Shown: positions 15,611 through 25,415 of the stretch, piece after piece
Layout: every line of letters starts with the position of its first letter
Numbering within the stretch: position 1 is the stretch's first letter
Virus record (IMG/VR): IMGVR_UViG_3300031569_000015
Location: 1 to 40,779 of that record
Origin: a virus
Reading direction: 5' to 3' (one strand)
DNA: 40,779 bases
The notes under the pieces: model-generated
What the model saw: only the letters and a program-made list of their open reading frames with translations
Told to the model about the DNA's origin: nothing
Databases searched by the model: none
Made by a program: the position numbers and the translations under genes

Positions 15611-16375
15611 ATGTCAAAACAAAAAATATCTCAACCAGAAGGTTGGGAAATCAAAGATAGAAACTATTATTTAACGGGAAGTGTTTCTCCAATAACTTTT
15701 ACAATTCCTAGTAAACACACAAGAAAACATCCTTTACTATGGTTTGATGAAGGTACGGGAACCCAAAGAGAATTAAGATATGCAACTAATCAGTCTTCTG
15801 TATTTGTAGATGAACAAAAAGGAGAGGCCACGATGGGTCACATAATGTTTACAGACGGAGTTTTAGCTGTAAAAAAAGAACAACAAGCTTTACAAAAGCT
15901 TTTATCTATTTATCATCCATTAAAAACACATAGGTTTAAAGAATTAGAACCTCAAAAAATTGCTATTACAGAATTGGATGAATTAGAATATGAAATAAAT
16001 GCAATGAATGCAGCTAGAGATATGGATATTGATCACGCTGAAGCTGTTTTAAGAGTAGAAGTTGGATCAGGTGTAAGTAAATTAAGCTCTAAAGAAATTA
16101 AAAGAGATTTACTTTTATTTGCTAAAAAGAATCCAACTCTATTTGTAGAACTTGCAAGTGATGAAAATGTTACATTAAGGAATTTTGGTATAAAAGCGAC
16201 TGAAGCTAATATTATAGCTTTGTCACAAGATCAAAGATCCATCACTTGGGTCACTAATGGTAAAAAATTAATGACTGTTCCATTTGATGAAAATCCTTAT
16301 TCAGCATTTGCTGCTTTTTTGAAGACAGACGAAGGTGTAGAAATATACAAGTCTATTCAGAAAAAACTTAAATAA
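15611..16375 (+). CDS. Head or connector-associated protein downstream of MCP
   Basis: 254 residues. N-terminal beta domain (EGWEIKDRNYYLTGSVSPIT, TIPSKHTRKHPLLWFDEGTG), then alternating helices (KEQQALQKLLSIYHPLKTHR, LDELEYEINAMNAARDMDID, EIKRDLLLFAKKNPTLFVEL), and a C-terminal beta-helix part (QDQRSITWVTNGKKLMTVPF). The C-terminal helix-rich portion reads like a conserved head-associated protein found after MCP in marine phages (the LLLFAKKNPTLFVELA segment looks familiar). No enzyme motif is visible. Location between MCP and the tail-adaptor genes suggests a head-completion or capsid-associated protein, by inference. Confidence 0.6.
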   Translation: MSKQKISQPEGWEIKDRNYYLTGSVSPITFTIPSKHTRKHPLLWFDEGTGTQRELRYATNQSSVFVDEQKGEATMGHIMFTDGVLAVKKEQQALQKLLSIYHPLKTHRFKELEPQKIAITELDELEYEINAMNAARDMDIDHAEAVLRVEVGSGVSKLSSKEIKRDLLLFAKKNPTLFVELASDENVTLRNFGIKATEANIIALSQDQRSITWVTNGKKLMTVPFDENPYSAFAAFLKTDEGVEIYKSIQKKLK

Positions 16376-16385
16376 CAGGTAATTA

Positions 16386-16423
16386 TAATAACAGGTGGTC
16401 ACTAGGTGGCTGCCTGATTATTA
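16386..16423 (+). promoter_or_regulatory. Long imperfect RNA hairpin in the intergenic region
   Basis: Bases 16392-16416 fold on themselves with up to 11 pairs, including three G-T wobbles (CAGGTGGTCAC against GGTGGCTGCCTG). The stem extends by six A-T pairs (16386-16391 with 16418-16423) around one bulged A at 16417. It sits 10 bases after one stop and 16 bases before the next ATG. No T tract follows, so an intrinsic terminator is doubtful; an mRNA processing or stability element fits better. Role is inferred. Confidence 0.6.
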
Positions 16424-16439
16424 ACATAATAAAATCAAC

Positions 16440-17420
16440 ATGGCAATAAACGTAGATCAGGTTTACAAAACCGTCTTATTAATAATAAACAAGGAGCAAA
16501 GAGGTTACTTAACTCCTGATGAGTTTAATAAGCTAGCAACTCAAGTTCAACTAGAGGTGTTAGATGGTTATTTTGAAACAATAAACCAACAAATGCGTGT
16601 GCCTCAAAACGAAAGCGAATATGGCGATCGTTATAAAAGTGTACAAGAACAACTAGATGTTTTTAAAACAATAGGTACTTGTACTTATAATGCCGCAGTT
16701 GGAACCCTTCCAGCTTTTTTTGATGTACCAAGCTCTTCAGGTGCAGCAAGCGGAACTCAAACATTTTTAACATCCACCACTGCAACTGGTTATCCCTTAA
16801 CTACGATAACTCAAGCTCAAGTAGAACAATCAACCGCAGTAGTATCATTACAAGCTGTAACCGGTGTTGGAGACTTTGTTACATACCCTGTAACTGATTG
16901 GAATATAACAGGTGGTGTATTAAATGCTTTTTCTGCTGCAACCCCTCCTGCTACACCATCACTTCCAATAGGTGCTGGTGGTACTTTAAGAATACTATTA
17001 TATCCTAATGATTTTTATAAATTAGGCACAGTACTATATAGAGACGATAGAGAAGTTGAGCAAATTCAAAGAAATCAATTAGCTCAATTAAACATGTCTC
17101 CTATAAGCAAACCTACAGATTACTTTCCTGTTTGTTTATATGAAAACAGAAATATAACTGTTTATCCACAAACTATAAATAATAGTTTACAAGCAACATA
17201 TGTAAGAAAACCTTCGGATGTTGTATGGAACTTTACTTCTGATCTTGGTTACTACGTTTACAACCCAGTAACTTCAATAAACTTTGAATTAGATGTTGTA
17301 GAGCAAACTAATGTAATATTACAAATATTATTATATGCGGGTATAGTTATTAAAGATCCTCAAATAATTCAAGCTGCTTCACAAGAAATAGCTATGGAAG
17401 AACAAAACGAAAGAATGTAA
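16440..17420 (+). CDS. Head-tail connector or ring protein (first after head module)
   Basis: 326 residues. The opening (INVDQVYKTVLLIINKEQRG, YLTPDEFNKLATQVQLEVLD, GYFETINQQMR) is a pattern I recognise from many marine and Bacteroidota phage genomes just after the head genes: a helical N-terminal domain followed by a beta-rich region (residues ~85-205) and a C-terminal NFELDVVEQTNVILQILLYA segment. No enzymatic motifs. Position directly before the two other connector/tail proteins suggests a tail-tubular or adaptor role (head-tail ring). Related proteins in crAss-like phages are described as ring proteins; I cannot verify the match here. Confidence 0.6.
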   Translation: MAINVDQVYKTVLLIINKEQRGYLTPDEFNKLATQVQLEVLDGYFETINQQMRVPQNESEYGDRYKSVQEQLDVFKTIGTCTYNAAVGTLPAFFDVPSSSGAASGTQTFLTSTTATGYPLTTITQAQVEQSTAVVSLQAVTGVGDFVTYPVTDWNITGGVLNAFSAATPPATPSLPIGAGGTLRILLYPNDFYKLGTVLYRDDREVEQIQRNQLAQLNMSPISKPTDYFPVCLYENRNITVYPQTINNSLQATYVRKPSDVVWNFTSDLGYYVYNPVTSINFELDVVEQTNVILQILLYAGIVIKDPQIIQAASQEIAMEEQNERM

Positions 17421-17426
17421 TAAATT

Positions 17427-18674
17427 ATGGCAATTCAACCTACAAACGACGGATTAGTAACTGAGACTGGACAACAATATTACCAGGGTGCTCAAGGTTT
17501 TAAATCAGACGGAGTTAATGCAACTGTAACAACAACTTTTGATACTAATTTGTTTTTAGGCGATTGGAATCCTGCAGGCACAGATTACGCTTTAAATAAT
17601 TTTAAGATATATACAAGTACAACTAGCATTCCTGGAACATGGGTGGAATATATAACCACTTTTACAATGTCTAGAAATGTTATTACTTTTCCTGCTCCTC
17701 TTGCAAACAATCTGTTTATAGTTGTTCAATTAACAACTCTAGATGGTGGTAAATATGGGACAACAGAAGCTGAAAAAGCGTATGGTCAAACTGTAGAAGA
17801 TAATTACGGAAGTTATCAATATATAAAGCTTAACGATATAGTAAGCAATTTTTTAGTAGGTTATGTAGGTCATAATAAATTATTACCAGACGCAAAAAGA
17901 ACAGACGTAATATTTCACGCTAAAAGAGCTTTGCAAGAATTTAGTTATGATACTTTAAAAAGTATTAAATCTTCTGAGCTTACCATACCACCTGGATTAA
18001 CTTTGGTATTGCCTCAAGATTATGTTAATTATGTTAAATGTTCTAGGGTTGATTCATTAGGAGTTTTACATCAAATATATCCTACAAACAACTTAACCAC
18101 TAGTCCTTATAATACTAACGTACAAGATTCAAAGGGCATCCCCACTCAAGATAGTTTTGGTAATGACTTAGAAGGTACTTCAATTACACAAGAAAGATGG
18201 CATACAGCTAGAGATCAATTTATAAACGGAAACTTTAACTCAAGTGATTTTACAAATGATGTGTGGGCTTACAACTGGGACATGTTTGGTTTTGGTGGGG
18301 CAAGTTGGGGGCAAAGATACGGGATAGATCCTCAGTTTGCTCAGGGCAATGGTTGGTTTAATTTAAATGAAAGAGAAGGTAAAATGTCTTTTTCTAGCAA
18401 TTTAGCAAATTCTTTAATAATTCTAGAATATGTATCAGATGGATTAGCTGCTGATATGGATACAAAAGTTCCTAAGCTAGCTGAAGAAGCAATGTATGCT
18501 TATATAATACACGCTTTGATTGCTACTAGGATTAATCAACCAGAATATATTGTCCAAAGATTACGTAGAGAAAAAAGTGCTAAATTAAGAAATGCAAAAA
18601 TAAGATTATCTAATATTAAACTGGAAGAAATAGTCCAAGTAATGAGAGGTAAATCTAAATGGATAAAATCATAA
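17427..18674 (+). CDS. Tail tubular or stabilisation-like structural protein
   Basis: 415 residues, six bases after the previous stop. The N-terminal part (about 1-110) is a beta domain with few charged residues (TVTTTFDTNLFLGDW, TTFTMSRNVITFPAPL). The middle has a helical core (YQYIKLNDIVSNFLVGYVGH, IFHAKRALQEFSYDTLKSIK) followed by SSELTIPPGLTLVLPQDYVN, then more beta and Trp-rich loops (NWDMFGFGGASWGQRYG), and ends with helices (KVPKLAEEAMYAYIIHALIA, RLRREKSAKLRNAKI). The F-H-A-K-R-A-L-Q-E-F-S-Y-D segment followed by P-P-x-L-x-x-x-x-P-Q-D-Y is familiar from large marine phage tail modules. I read it as a short-tail tube or ring component. Confidence 0.6.
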   Translation: MAIQPTNDGLVTETGQQYYQGAQGFKSDGVNATVTTTFDTNLFLGDWNPAGTDYALNNFKIYTSTTSIPGTWVEYITTFTMSRNVITFPAPLANNLFIVVQLTTLDGGKYGTTEAEKAYGQTVEDNYGSYQYIKLNDIVSNFLVGYVGHNKLLPDAKRTDVIFHAKRALQEFSYDTLKSIKSSELTIPPGLTLVLPQDYVNYVKCSRVDSLGVLHQIYPTNNLTTSPYNTNVQDSKGIPTQDSFGNDLEGTSITQERWHTARDQFINGNFNSSDFTNDVWAYNWDMFGFGGASWGQRYGIDPQFAQGNGWFNLNEREGKMSFSSNLANSLIILEYVSDGLAADMDTKVPKLAEEAMYAYIIHALIATRINQPEYIVQRLRREKSAKLRNAKIRLSNIKLEEIVQVMRGKSKWIKS

Positions 18675-18677
18675 TAC

Positions 18678-21600
18678 ATGGCAGAATCTAAAAATAGTTT
18701 CATTCAATCCAAGATGAATAAGGATTTGGATGAAAGACTAATTCCAAATAATGTATACAGAGACGCTTTAAATATAGCGGTGTCTAGATCTGAAGGAAGT
18801 GACGTGGGTGCCTTAGAAAGCGTCCTAGGTAACTCTGTGGTCTCTGCTGGTGGTGGTCATGTAAATCTTAAGATTATTGGTAAGTTTGTAGATGAAGCAA
18901 ATTCTTTAATTTATTTTTTTAAAACTAACTACACGGGTTCAGCAGATGTTTTACCTGCAGATCCAACTGTTTATGAAATGAGTATAGAGGTATATAATAC
19001 TTCTACTGGTCAAACCTCTGTTAAAGTACAGGGAAATTTTTTAAACTTCTCCACACTCAATCCTATATACGGGGTTAATCTAATAGAAAACTTATTATTC
19101 TGGACAGACAATAGAAATGCTCCAAGAAAAATCAATGTAGATAATCCCTCAACTTATTATACAAATGCAGATCAAATATCTGTATGTAAGTGGGCACCTT
19201 ATTTAGCCCCAAATTTTATAGATTTAAGAACTATTATAACTCCAACAAACGCTACACATCCTTCAACAATGTCTGATGCTTCAGACTTGCCTGTAGTTAC
19301 TATTGGGTTAGTTGAAGTAAGTTCTCAAAACTTAGCAGTTACTAAATATAGAAATGGAGACGTAATTACCCACGCACCAAGTCAAACTGATTGGAATACT
19401 TATGATTCAACTGGAGTTGGATGCTGGGCTTATTATGATAACAGTTTAGGTAATGGCGTAAGTTATGGAATTTTATATAATAAATGGGCTGTAAATGATC
19501 CTAGAAATATAGCACCAGTAGGGTATGAAGTAGCAAACTTAAATCAATTAAAAACTATAGCCGGTATTCCTCCAGGGACTGGAAAAGCTACTGAATTAAA
19601 GGCTGAAGGATTTGAATACTGGGAAAATGCTTTAATACTGTTAACTCCTGGTACGGGTTACACTGCAGGCACTCAAGCAACAACAAACTCTGGAAGTGGT
19701 AATGGTTTAACAGTTACAATAACAATCAGTGATGGTGGTATTACAAGTGGTGTGATCGCAGCTGCTGGAAGTGGGTACGTAGATGGAGATGTTATAACTA
19801 TATCGGGTGGTACAGGCGGAACGTTCACGTGGACAGGTTCAATAGAAGGTACAAACTTAAATCAATTTAATGCTAGAGGAGCTGGTGAAAGAACAAACAC
19901 TGCTTTTATTGAGTTAAAAGAATCAACAACTTTTTGGGCAAAAGATAGTGATGATTTTCTTAGATTAACTTCTGATTCTGCTGATGCCATTGTAGTAACA
20001 GCACCAGGAACAACACCAAAACTTGCTGGAAGATCTGTTCGTTTAATTAGAAATCTTGATTACAACGGTTGGAATGGTGATCCTGAATATTTAAAAGATA
20101 AATTTGCTAAATTTAGTTATAGATTTAAGTTTAATGATAACGAATATTCATTGGTTGCACCTTTTAGTCAAGATGTTTTTATACCAGAGCAACAAGGACA
20201 TTTTGTTAATGATGACGAAAATGAAGCTTTTATAACAACTGTTGTAGAGTTTATGCAAAATTCTATAAACAATGCTGTATTAAATATAACGCTACCTTCG
20301 TTAGATATAATTAATGATTATAAAATAAAAGCAATAGACATTATAGTTAAAGAATCTGATGCTCAAGCTTATTCAGTTGTTGAAACTATACCTGTTAATC
20401 CATCTTTTATTACTGCCTTAAACAACACTAATATTTATCAATACACATATCAATCTCTTTTGCCTGTTAAAACTTTAACATTACAACAAACTACTAGAGT
20501 TTTTGACAAAGTGCCTGTAAAAGCATTGTCTCAAGAAACAAGTGGAAACAGAGTTATGTATGGTAATTTTACTCAAGGGTACGGAACTCCTTTTGGCTTA
20601 AACTACTACATTGACAATAATGCTAAAACATTACAAAACGAAATAGAATACCCTAATCACTCTGTAAAACAAAATAGAAACTATCAAGTTGGTGTAATTT
20701 TAGCTGATAAATATGGTAGACAAACAGATATTATTTTATCCAACTATGATGACCAAATAGATTCGCTTGGAAACCCTATACCTGGTTCGAATCTTTTTAT
20801 AAATTATAAACCTTTGTCTTTTGCAGATGATGTAGCGGAATGGCCTGGTGATAATATTCAATTAAATTTTAATACACCTGGTATACCTGAAAACTCAACT
20901 TATGATTTAGCAACTGATAGTTATCCAGGTGCTTACGCTATAGGCAATTACTACGAAGTACCTTTTGCTAATATAACTGGAAAATATTTTTGGGATTTAA
21001 GTAATCAATCTTTAACAGCTGTGACTGGTGATGTTGTTTTTGATTTTAATACTTTAAGTTATGCCGATGCTACTGATGTGGCAAATAATTATGAATTATA
21101 CAAAAATGAAAGCGATGGTTGGATTAAATTAACTAAAACAATTGATTATTCTATTGCGGATAATGGTGGTGGGGTTCAAGCTACATTAGTAGTTGGAGCC
21201 GTGGCAGATGTTGTTTATAAATTTAGACTTCTTTATACTGCTTCTAGTTTAAATAAATATCAAACTGGACAAGAGCTTGCTATTCAAGAAGATTTATTTC
21301 CTAACTTTCCTACAGCATATTCCACTTATTTTGCTGTCAATAAAGAATTAAGAGGATTATATTGTGATTATTCTGCTATAAAAACAGTAACACCTTTACC
21401 CACCCCAATCATAAGAGCTGTATATATTTATACAACACAAGAAGTTGCAACAAAATACTTATTCAACAACACCACTGTTACAACTCGTCCTGAACCAGTT
21501 TTAACAGTTGCAACAACACCTGTGACTTTTGCAACTTATGATATAAACCCTAAAGGGTTTTATAGTTATAAACTAGGTATAAAACAACAACAACAAGATT

Positions 21601-24017
21601 ATTACAATGTATATTTACCTGGAATAATAAACGGTTATCCAATAGATGGAAATTTACTTGAAAGAAATGAAATTGCTTTTACAACTTTAATAGCTGATAA
21701 TATAAACAAAATACCAAGAAACCTTCAAGATGTTGGTCCTTTACAAAATCAGTTCACAAGTGATGAAAGAATGTGGGGTAGGGTTACTAACGTTAATCAA
21801 GTTGTCAGAAATGGAATTTATAAAACTTATAATAAACAATTTTTACCATTATCAAGTCCAGACTCCGCGGATCTAGTTGGAACCATTAAAGATATTTATC
21901 CTTCATTAGACACAGTGTTTAGTAAGCCACCGGCTGCACCAGTTAATGGTGAGGTAAACTCTTTTAGTATTTATGACCCAGAAACACGACCTTATGTTGC
22001 TAAGTTTTCAACTCAACAAGGTATTGGTTTAACTGAAAATAATTTTGTTATACCTAGTGGAACTACAAATGAACCTTATCCTGGAGGTATGTCACTAGCT
22101 GTTTACGAAACAGTACCGGTAACTGTACCTTTTGAATTGTTTTATGAAACATCAACAACAGGTTTAATATCGGATTTAAACGACCAGATACAAAGTGAAA
22201 ACACTGCTATAAATGGAATGACAACACCTACCGTATCGTTTAACGAAAATGATACAGTAGGAACTACAATAACTACGGATATTTACCCTACTATAAACGG
22301 CACTATATACACTGGTGCAACAGGTACTCTAGTTGAAATATTTAATTATAATTTAAATGGAACTGTTAACACTGCTTTTAATTTTGCGACTAATCCTAAT
22401 AAAAGATTTGACGAAGGAAGTAATACAGGTAGTACAAGTATTTTTATAAGAACAGCTGGCACCGACCCTGCGGCTGGTGGAACTTTTTATGCGGGATCTT
22501 CAACTGAACCAAATGACGTTCAGTTTGCAGGAAAATTTCTATACACAATTGAATGGAGTGATAACAACGTTTTAACAAGACAAAGTGGTACGCTTCAACT
22601 AACTAATAGTGCGCCTGTGATCACACTTCCATCAGGTACTATCGCGGTCACTACAGCCACTCAATGGGTATTTGGTGGTACTGGCACTATAGACGGTGGA
22701 GTAGGTGGAGGAACTTCTCCTTCTGGTAGAAATGGTAGTGCTAGAAATACTGATACTACAAATTACGGAAATCATGGTGAATTCAGGTTAGGAAGTGGAA
22801 GCAGTAATCAATGTTGGAGTATGACAGAGTTAAGAATCACTGATACTGCTAACGTCACAAACACATATACAGATAGTACTGCACAAACAATATCGGATTT
22901 TTTTATAATAGGTTTATCTGCTTTAACAGGTGTAAATGGTGATGCTGATAGAGATTGTAGATTTAATTTACAAGTTAATCCAAGCAATCCATTAGGCGCT
23001 GGATATATTTATTGTATTGATTTTAAATTAACAGACACGATAGGTGATAACGTTTCAACAACAGTATGTTTTGGTCCACCAGCTAATTCGTATGAAGCAG
23101 TGGAATATACAACTTATACTTCGGGGCCTGCATCAGCTCCTCCATCAACACAAGCAACAACGGTTTTAATAGGTGGTGGTGCTATACCTGATCCATTTTG
23201 GACTGGTCAAATACAAAACTGGTCAGGAACCGTAGGAGTCGGTCAAATTGTATATATGTTTATGAGATTTAAAGTTGATTCTGCAACTGATCAAGCTTTT
23301 ATAGTTGAGGTAAAAGATGTATTCGAACCATCTACCGGAGACATGGGATTTTATCCCGATGGGACAGCTATACAGAATGGGACAGCAACTCCAACTTTTC
23401 CTATTCAAAGCGCAGCTGCTGAAGGTTGGGGAATAATTGGTATAAGTATGGGTGCTTTTGGAGCGCAAAGTAATGCTATAGCAAACGGCGTAAGACCTGG
23501 TCAGAAATCAGATGTAACCCCTGGAACTTATGGCCCTTATAATTATAACACCTCTTCTTTTGTTAATTTAAAATATTCAATAGCTCAAGGTCCTTACATA
23601 AGTGGAATTGGTCCAGGTTGGGAAGCTGAGTTAATGTGGTCAACATTTAGTAGTCCTAGTTCTTTGTCTCAACTTAACTCACTAAATGCAAGGGTTGGAT
23701 TAGTTCCACCTTTTTATTCTAACACTACATCTTTATCTGCAGTAACAACTGGCGGTACTAATTATATTCCTCAAAACGCGGCATCAACAACTACAAATGG
23801 TTCAGGCACAGGTATGACAATTAAAATCACAACAAATGCTGGAGTTATTACAAGTGGTGTTATTGTTGAACCAGGTTTAAATTATGCAAATAATGACATA
23901 GTTACTATTACTGGTAACCCAGCTGGCGCGGGTGGAACATTTACGATTGGCACTGGTGGAGTAACTGGTTCTCAAATAGCTCCAACATTCACACCAATAC
24001 CACACGGACCAAGTTAA
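18678..24017 (+). CDS. Giant tail structural protein (muzzle, nozzle or tubular-B type)
   Basis: 1,779 residues, three bases after the previous stop. The start (FIQSKMNKDLDERLIPNNVY, RDALNIAVSRSEGSDVGALE) resembles the N-terminus of phage tail stabilisation or tubular-B proteins (K-M-N-K-D-x-D-x-R-x-x-x-x-x-x-Y-R-D-A-x-N). It then has long beta-rich stretches (NLLFWTDNRNAPRKINV, FAKFSYRFKFNDNEYSLVAP) consistent with a beta-propeller nozzle. About residues 320-390 hold a G-x-G-Y-x-x-G-D-V-I-T-I module (TGYTAGTQA..., AAGSGYVDGDVITISGG), and a second copy lies at about 1687-1765 (NYANNDIVTITG). The middle (~1200-1600) is Ig-like or adhesin-like, with Cys residues. A receptor-binding or tail-tip role for the C-terminal part is plausible. 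It is the largest tail gene of the window. Confidence 0.65.
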   Translation: MAESKNSFIQSKMNKDLDERLIPNNVYRDALNIAVSRSEGSDVGALESVLGNSVVSAGGGHVNLKIIGKFVDEANSLIYFFKTNYTGSADVLPADPTVYEMSIEVYNTSTGQTSVKVQGNFLNFSTLNPIYGVNLIENLLFWTDNRNAPRKINVDNPSTYYTNADQISVCKWAPYLAPNFIDLRTIITPTNATHPSTMSDASDLPVVTIGLVEVSSQNLAVTKYRNGDVITHAPSQTDWNTYDSTGVGCWAYYDNSLGNGVSYGILYNKWAVNDPRNIAPVGYEVANLNQLKTIAGIPPGTGKATELKAEGFEYWENALILLTPGTGYTAGTQATTNSGSGNGLTVTITISDGGITSGVIAAAGSGYVDGDVITISGGTGGTFTWTGSIEGTNLNQFNARGAGERTNTAFIELKESTTFWAKDSDDFLRLTSDSADAIVVTAPGTTPKLAGRSVRLIRNLDYNGWNGDPEYLKDKFAKFSYRFKFNDNEYSLVAPFSQDVFIPEQQGHFVNDDENEAFITTVVEFMQNSINNAVLNITLPSLDIINDYKIKAIDIIVKESDAQAYSVVETIPVNPSFITALNNTNIYQYTYQSLLPVKTLTLQQTTRVFDKVPVKALSQETSGNRVMYGNFTQGYGTPFGLNYYIDNNAKTLQNEIEYPNHSVKQNRNYQVGVILADKYGRQTDIILSNYDDQIDSLGNPIPGSNLFINYKPLSFADDVAEWPGDNIQLNFNTPGIPENSTYDLATDSYPGAYAIGNYYEVPFANITGKYFWDLSNQSLTAVTGDVVFDFNTLSYADATDVANNYELYKNESDGWIKLTKTIDYSIADNGGGVQATLVVGAVADVVYKFRLLYTASSLNKYQTGQELAIQEDLFPNFPTAYSTYFAVNKELRGLYCDYSAIKTVTPLPTPIIRAVYIYTTQEVATKYLFNNTTVTTRPEPVLTVATTPVTFATYDINPKGFYSYKLGIKQQQQDYYNVYLPGIINGYPIDGNLLERNEIAFTTLIADNINKIPRNLQDVGPLQNQFTSDERMWGRVTNVNQVVRNGIYKTYNKQFLPLSSPDSADLVGTIKDIYPSLDTVFSKPPAAPVNGEVNSFSIYDPETRPYVAKFSTQQGIGLTENNFVIPSGTTNEPYPGGMSLAVYETVPVTVPFELFYETSTTGLISDLNDQIQSENTAINGMTTPTVSFNENDTVGTTITTDIYPTINGTIYTGATGTLVEIFNYNLNGTVNTAFNFATNPNKRFDEGSNTGSTSIFIRTAGTDPAAGGTFYAGSSTEPNDVQFAGKFLYTIEWSDNNVLTRQSGTLQLTNSAPVITLPSGTIAVTTATQWVFGGTGTIDGGVGGGTSPSGRNGSARNTDTTNYGNHGEFRLGSGSSNQCWSMTELRITDTANVTNTYTDSTAQTISDFFIIGLSALTGVNGDADRDCRFNLQVNPSNPLGAGYIYCIDFKLTDTIGDNVSTTVCFGPPANSYEAVEYTTYTSGPASAPPSTQATTVLIGGGAIPDPFWTGQIQNWSGTVGVGQIVYMFMRFKVDSATDQAFIVEVKDVFEPSTGDMGFYPDGTAIQNGTATPTFPIQSAAAEGWGIIGISMGAFGAQSNAIANGVRPGQKSDVTPGTYGPYNYNTSSFVNLKYSIAQGPYISGIGPGWEAELMWSTFSSPSSLSQLNSLNARVGLVPPFYSNTTSLSAVTTGGTNYIPQNAASTTTNGSGTGMTIKITTNAGVITSGVIVEPGLNYANNDIVTITGNPAGAGGTFTIGTGGVTGSQIAPTFTPIPHGPS

Positions 24018-24049
24018 AAAACAATAAAAACAAGTAATAATAATTAAGT

Positions 24050-25405
24050 ATGGCCGCTATTATCCCTATAAAGTATTATAACACATATATTCTAAAAAAA
24101 GTAACTGGTGGAGTAAGTTCACCTTTACAAACTTACGATTGGTATGTAGAAGAAGCTAGGATAAGAGGTGGGTATAATAATGTGCAAACTGGTTTATCTC
24201 CAAGAGCTTTTTTAAAATCAGATAATAACTCTACTGAAATACTTAGTAATTCTATTATTTATTCTGGAGTAGTTAACTCTAGAACTGGTATTAATCAAAC
24301 AAATCAATTTGCTTCAGGCGAGGATATAACTAGAACTGTAGATCCTTCTAAAGGATCAATACAAAGATTACATGCAGAAGACACTAATTTAATTATATTT
24401 CAAGAAAGAAAAGTTAGTAAAGCTTTAATAGATAAAGACGCAATTTACACTCAAGAAGGTCAACCTGTTCAAACAGCTTCTAACGTAGTAATAGGTGCGA
24501 TTGTTGCTTATGCGGGTGAATTTGGTATAAGTCAAAATCCAGAAAGTTTTGCTGTATATGGTTTTAGAAAATACTTTACAGATAGAGATAAAGGATCAGT
24601 AATGAGGTTATCACAAGATGGACTTAGTGAAATATCTAATTTTGGAATGTATGATTATTTTAGAGATGCATTTTTAACTTTAGGCAGTGATAAAGCTATA
24701 GGTGGTTGGGATATTCACAACAAATGCTATACTTTATCCTTACAACCAACCGCACCTAACACGACTCCAGCAACTTTAAGTTTTGATGAAAACGTTAAAG
24801 GTTGGACTAGTAGATTTAGTTATTTACCAAATCAAATGTTTAGTGTGCAAAACGGTTTTTATTCTACTAAAAATGGTAGTATATACTTGCATTATTCAGT
24901 AGATGTTAATAGAGCAAATTTCTATGGAGATTTAACAGAAGATCTTCCCGCAGGTATAGGTCAATTCGATTCAACTGTAAAAACAATATTTAATACAAAC
25001 CCTTCTTTAATTAAAAGTTTTAAAACAATAAATTACGAAGGTGGAAGTAATTGGCAGATGACAAGTTTAGTAACCAATAGTGGTAGTTTAGACGTCCCTC
25101 CTTTAAAAGACCAATACACTGATTCAGATACTGCAAATCCAATAAATGTTTTTGAAATGCCAACAACATTAGCCGCACTAGAAAACAGTTTATTTAAAAA
25201 TAAGTTTAAACAAAAAGAGGATAAATATTTTGCTAATCTTGTAAACACTTCTTCGTTTACACAAGGTGAAGTTGTTTACGGTAAATCTATATCAGGCGTA
25301 AAAGGATTCTTTGCTACTGTAGATATGAAAGCAACTAACACAGCAACTTCAGGTACAAATGAATTGTTTTCTGTATCTTTAGATTATAACGAATCTTCGT
25401 ATTAA
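24050..25405 (+). CDS. Tail structural protein, likely beta-propeller partner of the 1,779-aa protein
   Basis: 451 residues. It opens IIPIKYYNTYILKKV and DWYVEEARIRGGYNNVQTGL. The centre has SGVVNSRTGINQTNQFASGE, DPSKGSIQRLHAEDTNLIIF and QERKVSKALIDKDAIYTQEG, then PESFAVYGFRKYFTDRDKGS and VMRLSQDGLSEISNFGMYDY. This strand-rich, repeat-like pattern (x-R-L-S-x-D-G-x-x-E-I-S) is what I recall from the C-terminal part of stabilisation/tubular-B proteins, so it may be a separated piece of the same nozzle structure as its upstream neighbour. There is a 32-base leader, A-rich, with no Shine-Dalgarno. No catalytic motif. Confidence 0.6.
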   Translation: MAAIIPIKYYNTYILKKVTGGVSSPLQTYDWYVEEARIRGGYNNVQTGLSPRAFLKSDNNSTEILSNSIIYSGVVNSRTGINQTNQFASGEDITRTVDPSKGSIQRLHAEDTNLIIFQERKVSKALIDKDAIYTQEGQPVQTASNVVIGAIVAYAGEFGISQNPESFAVYGFRKYFTDRDKGSVMRLSQDGLSEISNFGMYDYFRDAFLTLGSDKAIGGWDIHNKCYTLSLQPTAPNTTPATLSFDENVKGWTSRFSYLPNQMFSVQNGFYSTKNGSIYLHYSVDVNRANFYGDLTEDLPAGIGQFDSTVKTIFNTNPSLIKSFKTINYEGGSNWQMTSLVTNSGSLDVPPLKDQYTDSDTANPINVFEMPTTLAALENSLFKNKFKQKEDKYFANLVNTSSFTQGEVVYGKSISGVKGFFATVDMKATNTATSGTNELFSVSLDYNESSY

Positions 25406-25415
25406 ATTAAATTAA

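Noticed and set aside
18678-25405. One gene broken by a frameshift (1,779-aa and 451-aa parts)
   Set aside because: The second gene has its own start, a 32-base A-rich leader and no frame overlap with the first. Both read cleanly, so they are two genes.
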